The notes beneath the pieces were generated by a model, which saw nothing but the letters and a program-made list of their open reading frames with translations, searched no databases and was not told where the DNA came from. Positions 1 through 12,578 of a stretch of 64,000 nucleotides of DNA are shown here, one piece after another; positions within the stretch are counted from its first letter, which is position 1, and each line of letters opens with the position of its first letter. Position numbers and translations under genes: made by a program. Source of the DNA: Erythrobasidium yunnanense (lineage: Eukaryota > Basidiomycota > Cystobasidiomycetes > Erythrobasidiales > Erythrobasidiaceae); the NCBI GenBank assembly GCA_001600175.1, contig BCJC01000001.1:4635652-4699651 (forward strand). Direction: 5' to 3'.

Positions 1-460
1 TGATCACAGACTGGAGGCTATGCTGGATACCCTATCATCCTTGGCTGGGTTCAAGTCAGCTTCCCGGGCAAGCCCAAGCGCCGGGCTGCTGCCATAGGCT
101 TCCTCTCAGCCTTCGCCAACACTGCGAACATCGCAGGCGGATATTTCTTGTGCGGCCCCGCTTTCATGTCCTGCCTGCAAGGTCCTAATACTTTGTTTCG
201 TTTACAGTGTTTCTTCGAAGTACGGCCCAACTTATCGAGTTTCATTCGGCTTGGTTCTAGCGATGTTCGCATCGTCTATCCTAGCTGCTCTAGCCACTAG
301 ATACTACCTTATCTGGAGGAACAAGCAGCTCGATCGAGCTGAGGCCGAGCTCACCCAGAGGATGGGCCACGACAAGCTCACCGAAGATACGGCACAGATC
401 GCTGGAATTTCAACTGCAAAAGCTGCTGCTCTCGCTGCTGGTTTCCGGTACTTTACGTGA
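1..460 (+). CDS. MFS anion/vitamin permease (Liz1/Seo1/Dal5-like), 3' end only
   Basis: This is the C-terminal end of a major facilitator transporter of the fungal anion:cation symporter family, whose members carry allantoate, nicotinate, pantothenate or similar solutes across the plasma membrane. Positions 1-9 look like an intron tail (TGATCACAG), so coding starts at 10. It reads through GGYAGYPIILGWVQ and FANTANIAGG, an intron at 150-207, then SSKYGPTYRVSFG, a last membrane segment (LVLAMFASSILAALA) and a cytoplasmic tail. The final residues, GFRYFT, resemble the conserved FRY end of Liz1/Seo1-type proteins. The substrate cannot be inferred from this fragment. The rest of the gene lies upstream of the window. 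Confidence 0.75.
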
Positions 461-1214
461 GGGCCGAGTCGTTTCGTACGTTTCTGTTCCGCCTCAAGCG
501 AAGTCATTTGCAGAAGTGGAAGGCGTAATTCAGATCATCTATCAAGACTGTTGCAAAGTCAATGATGTCAAGCAATTTTTATCAGTAGTAATGTTCAGGC
601 ATAATTCCTATGGCCAGTTTCTACAGGTAATGGCAAGTGTCATATGGCTAAGGTTGTGCCGTAATCTATGAAGCAATGTTAAGAGAAGTAGATGCAGTTG
701 TTGATGATTTGCAGCTGATTCGATTTTGCAACTCTCCCATGATTGCTCTGCGTGTCTTCTCACTTCTCCCACTTCGGAAGGGCTGAAACGTTCAAGAACC
801 TTCGCCAGTTATGCGTACTGTATCATTCGATATTCAACAACACACGCGGCACTGTAGTGCTCCAAGTTTACGTGAAAAACGGGGTCGCCATGCTCACACA
901 GCACATAATAAAGCTTCTTGAAACACGATATGGGCTACCGCCTGCATTGCAGGCATACTGATCCTATCGTCTTAACATGTTTGTTTGCTGGCTGCAGCAA
1001 ACAGCTTTGGGCGGACCAGCGCTTTCAGTTCCACGACTGAACGGGCACTCATGCAAAGAGAGACCGTGCGCTAGCCCGGCAGGGGTCTGGTAAGGGGAGT
1101 ATGCGCAGTAAACACCCACAAGATGCCACTCGCATCTGCTCTAGTCCTTCCTGCTGGTCCTTCTCGCAAGTTGTCAGGCCATTTACGCGCCCACCGCAAC
1201 GCGTCCTGAGAAGC
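461..1214. other. Intergenic region between permease and F-box gene
   Basis: About 750 bases without a convincing gene. Small open frames at 743-961 and from 1101 have no recognisable product or splice partners. The stretch should hold the permease terminator and the promoter of the F-box gene; I see no distinct motif. Confidence 0.5.
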
Positions 1215-2534
1215 ATGCATCCTACACGCACCGGTTTACATTCACTGCCTAGCGAAACGATACAGTATATAGCACGCCTGGCGCGAGAGAATGACACCAA
1301 ACAGAAATGCAGGAATACCTCTCGCACAGCAAAGGATAGCAGAGGACGTGCGCGCCGCATGTCCGAGTCCTGGAAGGCAGACAGCACACTGTGTCTAGCT
1401 AGAACCTGTAAGGTGATGGCCGAGATAGTCTTCCCGGTGATTTGGAAGGTAAGCATGGACCGCTGTCCCCTGTTTTCCCAGAGTCACTGATAGCGCTTTT
1501 TGAAACAGTCGCTGGACCTGACGGACATTCCAAGCTCACAACACAATCATATAGCTGGCTTCCTGTCAGATGGACGAGGTCATCATGTCCGGCAACTGCA
1601 ACTCTCGATCCGCCTTTTCCCCCTTGAAAATGCCGAAGACTCATCTAGTACTGCGATACCTGCAGATATAGCAGTACAGATACTCTTTTCTATTCCACGT
1701 CTAGAATGGCTGGAGATCGAGCTTTGTTCAATGAACTCACCTCATTACATTTCCAAGCTTCCGCACAGCTTGATGCAAGCTTTGGCATCTCATACTCAGC
1801 TCAGACACTTCGGGATAACATGCGAAGGACAAGCAAATAGTGTTACATTCCAACTGGATGAGACACTCGTTGCGGAGATAGTGAAGGGCTTTCCGAATCT
1901 ACGGTCGTTAACTCTCCATAAGATCGGCTACGATACACTCTTATCAACATCTCCCCTGTTCGACGTCGTTTCCTCTATTCAAACCCTCAAAAAGCTCTAT
2001 ATTCTGGAAGTCCAGGCTTTAAGCGGTCCATGGACAGCCAAACCTATCGGGCGCGGCCTAACATCGCTCACCCTGGTCTGCTGCCATCGGCTATCTCCCT
2101 CTGATCTAGACAAGTTTCTTAAGATGAACAAGAATACTCTTCAGTCCCTCTTCCTCGCTTATACACCGGGCCAAGAGCATTCTTCAAACTTCAGTACGGC
2201 ATCGAGAGCAAAATACGATCTACCAGCATTACGTACCTTATCCATAGAGGCAGAACGTTCTCATATTGACAATATTGCGTATATTCATCGCTTCTCGTGC
2301 ACCGATTTGGAAGAACTATCTCTGAGATATGCAGCGGGAGTGAAGGTACATGAATTGGAAGCATTAGTCAAATCAAAGGTCTTCAGAAGCTTGAAGAGCG
2401 TGGAAATTGGCGACGCCGGAATAGGGGGTATGAACGACCAAACGTCACGCAGATTGGGCGAAGTAGCGAACGATGTAGGAGTCAAATTGTCAATAGGGGG
2501 AAGGAGCGCTCTCGCGCCGAACAATACGATATAG
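1215..2534 (+). CDS. F-box-like protein with leucine-rich C-terminal part
   Basis: Two exons: 1215-1448 and 1509-2534, joined in frame across a 60-nt GT-AG intron (1449-1508). The N-terminus reads LPSETIQYIARLAREND and then LCLARTCKVMAEIVFPVIW, the usual F-box layout of a LPxE helix followed by a hydrophobic L..C..... helix. The remainder has spaced Leu/Ile motifs (LRSLTLHKIGYD, LTSLTLVCCHRL, LEELSLRYAAG, FRSLKSVEIGDAG) of leucine-rich-repeat type. F-box proteins of this kind usually act as substrate receptors of SCF ubiquitin ligases; the target is unknown. An upstream in-frame ATG at 1101 would add 38 residues of low-complexity sequence; I prefer 1215 because it places the F-box close to the N-terminus. 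Confidence 0.6.
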
Positions 2535-3121
2535 CGGATAGTCAATAGATGTTGGTACAGTCTCTCTGGGTGGTCAGAAGCAAATCCTATCATAGCCTTC
2601 ATTTTCGTAGTATATGCTATCAGCGAATGTAAATTGAAGATAGAGACCCGGGGAAAGGTTACAAGGATATCAGTATCTAATCATTAAGTACGCGGTCTTA
2701 TCGTTGAGTTTCGTGATACCTGTAGAGGTAGTAGGCGGGATTTAGTAATTTGGTGATTCAAGGAGGATATTCGATATCTAGTCTGACCATTTGGATATTC
2801 GGTAGGAAAGGTACATGTAACTGACAATGTGAAGTGCGATTTGCATAGTGCTTTCCATTCCTAACAATAAGACATGTCGTCTCAGCCTGGACTCGTTCGC
2901 CTTGGAATCCTAATCCACTTTTATCACTTAATGTCGACCAGTCATGTCAGATCCATGAGACCTGTCCTCCCAGATCCGCACGCCTTCAGGGCACAAGTCC
3001 AGGTCGAGAGACATGTCCCATTGTTAGGCTTGGAAAGCGTTATTGCAAGTCACGCTTTATATTGCCGGTCACAAGCGGATTGCCAGTGACCATCTATCCT
3101 CATCCTGTAGCACTTTCTCTA
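2535..3121. other. Convergent intergenic region
   Basis: About 590 bases between two converging genes. It contains only short open frames (for example 2874-3089) without recognisable products. Presumably it holds both 3' untranslated regions. Confidence 0.5.
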
Positions 3122-4833
3122 CTATGTCACGCAGTCGAGTTCTTCGCCGTCTTCCCAGCCCAAAGAGCCCAATCTCAAATTCGAAAACGAAGGCAGACTC
3201 GGAGGTTTCGCAGGAGTGATCGCGGCTGCGACCGCTTCACCCACTCCCACCTCCTCTTCATTACTTTGATGACTTGCTTCATCGGGAGGTAAGCCCGGCA
3301 AAGGCTTTGATGGCTTGCGAGGTTTCTTGAAGGTCTTTGGCAGAACAATATTTTGTAGTACCGGTTTAGTTGTAGAATCGCTAAGAGAAGCCACGCTGTC
3401 GAAGGAGGGAAAGTGAGGAGAGACTTGGTCCATTTCGTCTGCCGTAAGGACCTGCCTGCGCAAGGGTCTCAGTCCTGGCTCTACCTATACCTTGAAGCAT
3501 AGATATTCTCACACGATGGGCGACTCCGTCCGGGGGGTACTGAAAGAATCCTCGCTATACGTCCTGGGTGTCAGCGGCCGATCGAGCTGTTGCGCCTTCA
3601 TTGTACTGTAACCACCTGACTGATCGATAGCTTTGGAGACGATTTGTGGTCCCTTGACAGGTAGAGGTGCATGGAGTGTTGCCAGCTGCTGCTGCGTGAC
3701 CAGTGTCTTTGGCCAGAGAGAGCTTGCGATATCTCCTTTCACAACAAATTGCATCGAAGACTTGTCGTCGGTTATATTTCCTGCCAATAGGTCGATATCT
3801 TGTAAGCGGATGTATAGGGCTTGATTCCTCTGCGGACAGCAGAATCAGTATTGCTGCGCGGTGGTGCCCCAATTGATTGATTTACAGCTGCAACGGCGTC
3901 CTGGACGAGCATCTCTGCTTGCAGCAAGTCCATTGAGACCTTCCGGAGGTGAGCCCGTCTTTCCAGGTCGACGGCTCCAGCGACGTTCTGAAAAATTTCC
4001 CATTCGATTCTCCATTTCTGCTGTATGTCAAGCATGCGAGTATGCGCTATATCGCATTCGGCGCCTGCATGCACGTTCAATAGTGATCAGCCGAGCATTC
4101 ACGCGCCCAGCACTGCGAGGCCGATAGCTCACCTTTCACAGACAGCGCACTCGTGCATTTCCTGAGCTCAATCTCGATCTTCTCGATCTCTTCTGATAAA
4201 TCCAGCGCTTGTCGTTGTTTCAGATATGTGTATTTCCGCTGGACAGTCTCTAGATCTATGATTGCCCGAGTATAGATCTTCTCGCTGTTTTCGAGCTTGC
4301 TTAGAAGTTCTTGAATACATTTCTGGCGCTATAGTATAAAGCGATTGAAGTCGAAGTCAGCCTACATGCCTTCTTGGAAAGAGCAACGAGCCAGCGCGAC
4401 TTACCCTTTTCAATCCCTCGGAGCGCGCTTTCATGTCCTTTTCCAGCGGCTGTATGAGGTTGAGTCGAATGAAGGTCTCCAGCGAGATATACGAATTTGC
4501 GCGTTCCGCAGCGTCATCTTGGAAGGTCGACAGCCTATCGAAGAGCACGCTATGACCGGATAATTTGTCGCTAGGAGGAGTTGCCAGATTGCGCAGAGTA
4601 CGGTCCTCTTTCGCCAGGTATCTAAGAGTCTCGACGCGTCGTTTCAGTACAGTGAGTATCCATTCTTCCCATCCTGATGCGAGTTTTAGATGACTGAGCA
4701 GTGAGGTGAAACTGCGCGACGCCCCGGCGAAGAGCGTTATCGAGTGTTGAGGGTGAGCGTCCTCGAGTCTAGGCTGAGTGCTTGAGATTGATGGTGCGTT
4801 GCTGCCGCTGAAATGGGATCTGTGTAGAGTCAT
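3122..4833 (-). CDS. F-BAR-like membrane-curvature protein
   Basis: Five exons on the minus strand: 4833-4405, 4328-4133, 4064-3886, 3829-3515 and 3451-3122, summing to 1449 nt (482 aa). All four introns are GT-AG and 46-77 nt long. Residues about 30-250 are helical and charged: LFAGASRSFTSLLSHLKLA, then an ERANSYISLETFI stretch, RRQKCIQELLSKLENSEKIY, DLETVQRKYTYLKQRQ, and WRIEWEIFQNVAGAVDLERR. The last parts look like the F-BAR pattern of a paired-helix KY segment followed by W...fQ.lE..R. The C-terminal 150 residues are Pro/Ser/Thr-rich and include a PSKPLPGLPP stretch that could bind SH3 domains; I see no SH3 or RhoGAP domain. F-BAR proteins shape membranes at endocytic or division sites. 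The family call is moderate; another BAR-type coiled coil is possible. Confidence 0.55.
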
Positions 4834-5048
4834 GTAGTAAACGCTCGCCTTTCGTCGCAGTTAGATTGGGAGAAGAAGAGAGGCTACTTGAAATCTACGA
4901 CACTCAGAAAGGAGTTAGCTCTCTACCCCTTTCTCGATCAGGGGGGAAATCAGCGTGTCAGCAGAAACCGCCTCAACTGCAAAAAGCTGAGTATCCATCT
5001 CTCTACTGAACTTCTTCTACTTATCCTCTAATACTTCTTCATAGCATC

Positions 5049-6313
<1,265 letters not shown>

Positions 6314-6449
6314 GTTGATCTGTTTGATGTAGCGATTTGACGAGAATCAAAACCCAGATGGTCCGCCGGTCTCTCCGAGAGCTGTATGCAAAGAGTCGCA
6401 GAGTGCTGAAAGTGTTGAAATCGCGTGTTAAAGCTCCTTAAGACTGAGT

Positions 6450-6475
6450 TATAAGATCTCTATAAGGCTCTATAA
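6450..6475. promoter_or_regulatory. Three phased TATAA elements in the LYS12-OPY2 promoter
   Basis: TATAA occurs at 6450-6454, 6461-6465 and 6471-6475, 11 and 10 bases apart. The cluster lies about 140-160 bases upstream of the LYS12 start on the minus strand and about 335-360 bases upstream of the OPY2 start. Function as TATA boxes is inferred from sequence and position only. Confidence 0.35.
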
Positions 6476-6809
6476 CACTTTTACTTGAATCCTCCCACCG
6501 CCTTCATCGCGTATCTCGCTCGACCTTTCTCTGCTGACTGCGGGAGTACTCCCTTCACCCGCTCAACTCGCTGACTGGATCACTTGGCCCTCAACACACA
6601 CTCGTTTCAAACAGGATTATAACACTTTCAATAACATCAATAACATCAACACTCTCTCATCCCATATTCTCTAATCACCACGTTTGAGCTCGGCGCGGAA
6701 GAGCGAAAGAACGGGGACCAAAGCTCGCCAGGATTGCAGAAACAGCGAGTTCTGCAGCCAGAGAGCACATCAGAACATCATCAAAGCATAGCTTCACGCT
6801 GCAAGAACA

Positions 6810-9403
6810 ATGTCAGACACCCTCGACTGCACAAACTCGCTCAAGCCCTGCAGCTGCACCGCAGGCCAGATATGCATCCAAGTAGGGCGCAGCGGGACAC
6901 AGTGCGCCTACAACACCTGCGTTGATAGAAGCAGCAGCAACGGTGGCGGTGGTGGTAAAGCAAACATTGGCGCCTTGGCTGGGCAAGCTGTAGGCGGCGT
7001 CGTAGGGGGACTGCTCGTCGCGGTTGCGGCATACTGGTTCTGGAGACGCAGGAGGAACAACAGAGCAGCTGCTGCTAAACGGGCAAAAGCACGTAGCAAG
7101 ACAAAGTCGACTCATCATGCTGCAGGTGGTAACAAAGGGAATGCGGAAAAGAGTCCTGCTGGTGCAGATACAGACGTGACAGATCCACCAGGACCAGGCG
7201 AGGAGGATGCAAGACCAGTAAAGAGACAGTCTCTCCGCTTCGATGCAAACAACAACCCTACGACGACAAGCAGACGCTCACTGTCCGCAACACTGCCGTT
7301 CCCTCCTCCTATCCTTGGAGGTGACAACCCGTTCGGCGATCATCATTCCCTCAATGGGACGATTGGACACTCTTCCAATGCCAGTTCTCCATCGATTGCG
7401 GCGCGCGGGAACGCGTCTGCACCACAAAATGGTCCTGCAGCGGCGAACGGGGAAGACCGACAGCCACGCGACTCGACAGCTACAGCTTCCGAGTTCTCCT
7501 TCCGCTCATCGCACTCTACAAACATCATTCCTATCGCGTATATCCCAGCTCATAGCGCTTCAAACTCGATTGCGGACTTAACGACTACGAACGAAGCGTA
7601 TGGGCAACAGAGTGGGAATCAAGGCCTCAGACACTCTATTGCAGGATCAGCAGCTTCGGCCTCTGGAAGGTCAGATCTGCCCCGATCCTCGAGATTGTCT
7701 GTGCCCTTTTCCCTTCGCTCTTCAGGAACGGGACTTGGGGATTCCCTCTCTGGAACATCCATCTTTAATGGTCGACAGCCTACTTTCTCTGGATTATTCG
7801 ATAGAAGAACATCCTCACCTGGCTCTTCGAACGGGTTGGAAATCATAGCTGCTGCTTCCAATGCACCCGTGTCGCCGCCGCTCAATACACCCACTCTGAC
7901 GCGAGATGGCAAACCTATCAGACCACCTCGTGCACCTGGTCTAGATCTTAAACTACCTACTCCAGAACCACTCTCTCCACCAGCTGTCACGTCGCCTGGA
8001 TATCCATGGAATAGCTCTATGTCCGGCACAGCTTCGCCTAATACACTCATGGTCCCGCCTCATAGCGCTGGAGGACGCTCAAATACGAGCAATGGTACAG
8101 CAGGTGCAAAGGCGAGAGATACATTGGACCCGAATGCTCGAACATCGGCCTATTCAACCTTTTCGCAAACGACGGGAAGTACAGCGAGTCATATGTCGTA
8201 CATTCTCGATCCGCCTCAGGTAGGTCGTCTTTGTCTCCTTCGTCTGATATAGACCGCAGCTGATCGATCACTTTGTGCCCGCAGATCGTCACTCCCGTCT
8301 CTGCTGGACGCGTCGAGGTACAAGTACTAGGTGGTCGCGCTGCAGCCAAAGCCGTCAAGCTTCCACCATCTTCCCTGTCCAACTCAAACAGTGCCTCCTC
8401 CGTCTCTTCGCCCAACATCGGTCTCAGTCCCTTCCCATCCTCATCCGCCCAATCCGGTCTAGGCCTAGCTGGTTCTCCCTTATCTCGCTCCGCAAGCAAT
8501 GCATCCACTACTTCTCAAGCCCGTGCGAGGACAAATTCTTCTTCACCCGTCTCGGACAACCCCTTCGACGATGAAGCTGCAGTGCGCATCACCATGCCTG
8601 GCTCAGCGGAGAATACACCCGTCTTACCTGGAACACCTACATTCGGCCAGTCACCAATGAGAGATGCGTTCAATCAGTCCAATGGATCGCTGGAGCACCA
8701 GCAGAGAATGTCCATCTCATCGGGAATGAGCGCACGAAGGGATTCGGATCTTAGTATCTTTACGAGCTCAGAGGGACACGTCTATAACAAGAATGGCACG
8801 TCGATGGGCAGAAATAGTCTGTCTTCCTTGGCAGGAGAGCAGAAGCCCACTTCTGTACATTCTACATTTGCTGGCGGTGATCACGCTCAATACAGTCAGC
8901 AGCAGCAGCAGCATGGAGAATCAGATGAAGTGCTAGAACCACCTCGTCGGCCATTCACAATGTCTTCTGACAATGGAGGCGGTGATTCCCGACATACATC
9001 AGCAGCCATGTCCATGCGCTCCGGCTACGCAAGTGTCCTAGATGGTATTCCCTTCAATCTCTCCATGTCGCCCGAAGCGAGGATGTCACAAGCTTCTTCA
9101 GTCGGCGGCGAGCCCGGCGATATGAGCGGCAACAACAGTCGACGCGATACTTCCTATTCCCTAGCGAGCGAGTGGAATGGCGCGTTTGCGGGTATGCCGA
9201 TAATGATGGGTCCAAGAGGCTCAACGGCTACTACGCATACACTCAATATGGGCGCAGGTGGGAACGAGGAAGCGGCGCCTGTGCCGGAAGTACCTAGCCA
9301 ATACCGTAAAGACTCGCAGGCAGGGATCAACGATGATAGATATTCGAGCGATAGCCTGGCTATGGCAGCTGCTGTCGCGAGAAGCTTCGACGACCGAGAT
9401 TAG
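6810..9403 (+). CDS. OPY2: Opy2-like single-pass membrane anchor of HOG/filamentation signalling
   Basis: Two exons, 6810-8219 and 8285-9403 (842 aa); the 65-nt intron is phase 0. The first 45 residues carry six cysteines (DC, PCSC, IC, QC, NTC) in an Opy2-type extracellular knot. Then come a Gly-rich linker and one membrane segment, AGQAVGGVVGGLLVAVAAYWFW, followed by RRRR, so the protein is N-out without a cleaved signal peptide, as in yeast Opy2. The cytoplasmic tail is very long, Ser/Pro/Asn-rich and probably disordered, with repeated DNPF motifs (GDNPFGD, SDNPFDD) and a short Gln run at about 8899-8912. In yeast, Opy2 recruits the Ste50-Ste11 kinase module to the membrane; that role is inferred from family resemblance. 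The tail is longer than in yeast (360 aa in total). Confidence 0.65.
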
Positions 9404-10208
9404 GTGCAATGTGTAGAGTTTGGCGGACAGCGTCAATCTATACTTCCCCTCCACTTGCTGCCCCTCGTCTCCACTTCTTCCTCGCATCTCTCTTCCATTC
9501 ACCATTCCTTGTGTATCCTTAGAAAACTTGGGCTTACATGTAGTCGTGTATCACCATCGGCCTTCGAACACATACAAACACACACAAAACAGTTTAGACG
9601 GATCTCTCATACTTCAGTCATTGTACCAGATCGGTCAGTGCACTTCCCTTCTTATTACCCCAACTGCTGGCCTCAGACCTGGAAACATACCTGATAACTG
9701 TACAAAAGCGACTACTTTTATACTCTTTACCTTTGTTGTTAGGGATAGAGAGCGGAAAGGGATTCATCGTTTTGGGAAATTGGAAAGGACATTATCAATA
9801 TACTCTCTAGCAGTCTTCGAAGCTCAAAATGCGATGCGATACTGTTGAAGGGCAAACAAGCCTGTTACAGTGGCATGACAAGTGCCAAAGTACAACGCCT
9901 TCAGCGCCAATGAAGTTGTAGTATAAACTGATGGAGAAATGTCCTGATCCTACGAGAAGGTGCGGAGCTCGTAGATGTGCTAGAGGGAAATCGTGAGAGT
10001 TGGAAGATGTTATAACGTCCAGCAAGTCCTGCTTGCTTTGACCGAGTGACGGCAAGTATGGGCTTCTCTGCGGCGCAGGATCCGCAATTGTCCATTATGT
10101 CCAGCGGCTGATGAGAGCGTTTCGCGGGTTTCTTCTTTTGTCATCGACCATCAAGCCAAATGCTGTCATGGCAGACATGTATGCTTGCTGGCCATCCCAT
10201 TCCCTTGC
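9404..10208. other. Convergent intergenic region
   Basis: About 800 bases between the ends of OPY2 and the dioxygenase gene. Only short unsupported open frames are present (9404-9694, 9420-9848, 9807-10055). I see no RNA gene or repeat. Confidence 0.5.
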
Positions 10209-11952
10209 TTATGCAGCTGAGGAGCAGGAATAGACGGTCACAGTAGCAGCAGCGGGTGAGACGTCGAGAGCTGCAGCGCCAGAGGCGGCGGAGTTTGCAA
10301 TGCTAGTTAAGGAGGAAGCGGTGTCTGCTGAACCTGTACCGGAAGCAGAGGGAGGCGCGCCTGACATATCCATGCCAGAAGGAGCAGTACCGTTGCCTCC
10401 CATTCCACCTGGCCCGCCAGGAGCTGTGCCATTTCCACCACCACCGCCGCCGCCCATGCTCATAGAATTGCTGTTTGCTACGCCGCCTTCAGCATAGTGA
10501 GTGGCTGCTACACCCATCTGCAGCCCTCGATGTCAATTGTGGTGTCTCTACACATCTAAGGCGTATCTCAGACCCACCTCAATGATGTTAGACATGTTGA
10601 CAGCCAGCTGTGTCCACATGAGGAGCCCTTCGGAAACGTCGTCTCCTAGATAGACATACTCGAGGAATGGATCGATGGTAGCAGCCTGCTGAGCGAGAAT
10701 ATTGTCCTCATCGTTCGATGTGCGTGTCGAAGTATTGTTTGCGTATGCTCCGACAGCGAAGACTTCGTCGCCTAGGGACGTATCGACAAACATCTAAGAC
10801 GATCACTCGATCAGCCTTGTCTCAATGGCAACTAAGAAAGGTACTTCTCACCTGGCCAACATGAGACGCCGTGCTCGAATAGATGGTACCGTTCAGCAGC
10901 TCTGTAGCATTCGGGAAGACGGCAACATGGATGTGAGGGGCTCGTCCGGAATAGCTAGAAGCGAGGAGTATAGTTAGTTGTAGAGGACCTGAATGTCTGT
11001 GATGACTGCACTGACTGGCCAGGGAAGAAGGTTTTGAATTGGACATAACCATCTTCCGATGTTTTCTGCAGTCCTCTTCCATGTGTTTCATTCTATTGAC
11101 CGTACTTTAGCGGGGCACAGCTCGATCAAGAGTAAGAAAGAAACCCACGAGATTCTCATTACCGCCATCTGTGACACCCGAGTATAGTCCAGTTGCATTG
11201 GCTGGCCAAAGTGCGGTATGTCAGTATAACGCTAGAAAAGGCAGTTCGTTCAAGCATACCATGCCAAATCTCGACGTATTTAGCGTCTACCGGTGTACAT
11301 GTCTGGATGTCGATGACTTCTATATCGAGCCAGACAGGTACGCCATCGTCGTTGTCTGTCAGATCGCTGGAGAAGGGTTGATCGGTTTATCGTATTGTCT
11401 ACAGGCCCAATTCACACTTACTGTCGGACATATTCACCAGTGACGCTGCCAGAAATTTCAGTATATATAGCGATTTAGGCTCATCTGCCAGGCCAAACTA
11501 ACAAATAAGGACCCTCTGTGACATCCGGGTCAGCTTCGAGGGCGCAAGAACTGTTACTGCCAAAGAGCATTTCTGGGTTGACCCATTGCGTGAGGCCAAG
11601 TGTGCCATCCAGGTCAGAGTGGTGCGATGTGTTGAGCGCCGTAGCGAGATCCCGCTTTGTGTAAACCTTCTCTAAGACCATCTGCATCAGCTGGCTAGTC
11701 ATATCAAACAGATGATCGAAGGGGGAACTAACTGCTTTCGAAGCCTTGCTCTCGGCGGATCTGCTCTGCCCAAGTAGCACGCCTTTCCGAGGCTCTGCTC
11801 AACAATCCTCTCTTGCTCAGAGCACCGTTGCATGCACGGAGGGATCTCTTCGCCTGCTGAAGGGCTGCGATTTCTTCCGGACTTCGCTTGAGGGGATGTC
11901 CTAGTACGGCGGAGCCTGCAAGACCAAGAACCAGTAGAGAAGTATATAGCAT
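10209..11952 (-). CDS. Secreted intradiol ring-cleavage dioxygenase-like protein
   Basis: The protein starts with a signal peptide (MLYTSLLVLGLAGSAVLGHP), so it is extracellular. Spliced exons then read TEGPYFVTGEYVR, VPVWLDIEVIDIQTC, AKYVEIWHANATGLYSG, SEDGYVQFKTFFPGHYSGRA and PHIHVAVF. This is the non-haem iron fold of catechol/protocatechuate dioxygenases; the tyrosine in GLYSG, the tyrosine in GHYSGR and the two histidines of HIH are the expected iron ligands. About eight introns are present. Clean exons include 10954-10852, 10793-10578 and 10517-10209. The first junction (about 11720-11790) is ambiguous. The last 100 residues are Gly/Asn/Met/Ala-rich and low complexity. Likely substrates are aromatic diols from plant or humic material; this is inference. 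Confidence 0.8.
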
Positions 11953-12050
11953 TCTTAAGCTTGGGATAGATCAGTATCGGGCGAGGGTATGAAAGGGAGG
12001 TGTCCTTGGGATGCAAAGAAGAGAAGAAAAACCCGTCTACTGTCAAGCAT

Positions 12051-12057
12051 TATATAA
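12051..12057 (-). promoter_or_regulatory. TATA box candidate for the dioxygenase gene
   Basis: TATATAA lies about 100 bases upstream of the dioxygenase start codon at 11952, within the palindromic context ATTATATAAT. Position and sequence fit a core promoter; no experimental support. Confidence 0.4.
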
Positions 12058-12578
12058 TCGCGAAGTCTTGTCCATCATCTGCGCCGCAGCCCGTAATGAA
12101 CTACCTCTGGCATGGATGCAGCGCAGTTCCAGCCGCGTGTGTGACTGAAAAATGCATAGGCTTGTCGGAGATTGCGGTTCCGCCGCCAGCTCATTGGCTT
12201 AGAGATCTCCCAGAAGCTTAATCCAATCACAGCTGCTGCGAACGCAATCTGTCAAGGTCGGGTTTTGAGGAGGGATCGCAGCATGAAAGTCTTGGCGAGA
12301 CTGCGCAGAAGTCGCTGGCAGATCCAGCGCACACAGCATGGATGGCTGCGGCGACCAAACGCAAGTAGAACAGTATCAGAGCTGGTATCATCAGGCCGAG
12401 GTATCTTGCAGAGACGGCAGCAGGTCATGGGTCCGAAAGGATCTCGTTTGTTCAGGCTTGTTTCGATATGTTAACACGACTTGTTTCAGCTGTGACCGAG
12501 TCCTCTGCTGTCCATTCGTAGACTGTCAGAACGTGTTCCAAGAGAGCAGCTCATAGCTGAACTATCGGGCATTCCGCG
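12058..12578. other. Divergent intergenic region, dioxygenase and RAD1
   Basis: Roughly 520 bases separating the dioxygenase promoter from the RAD1 start. Short open frames at 12172-12474 and 12338-12556 have no recognisable product and no splice partners. Confidence 0.45.

Noticed and set aside
2874-3292. Short plus-strand open frames between the F-box and F-BAR genes
   Set aside because: Part of the stretch overlaps the last exon of the F-BAR-like gene in antisense; no product is recognisable.
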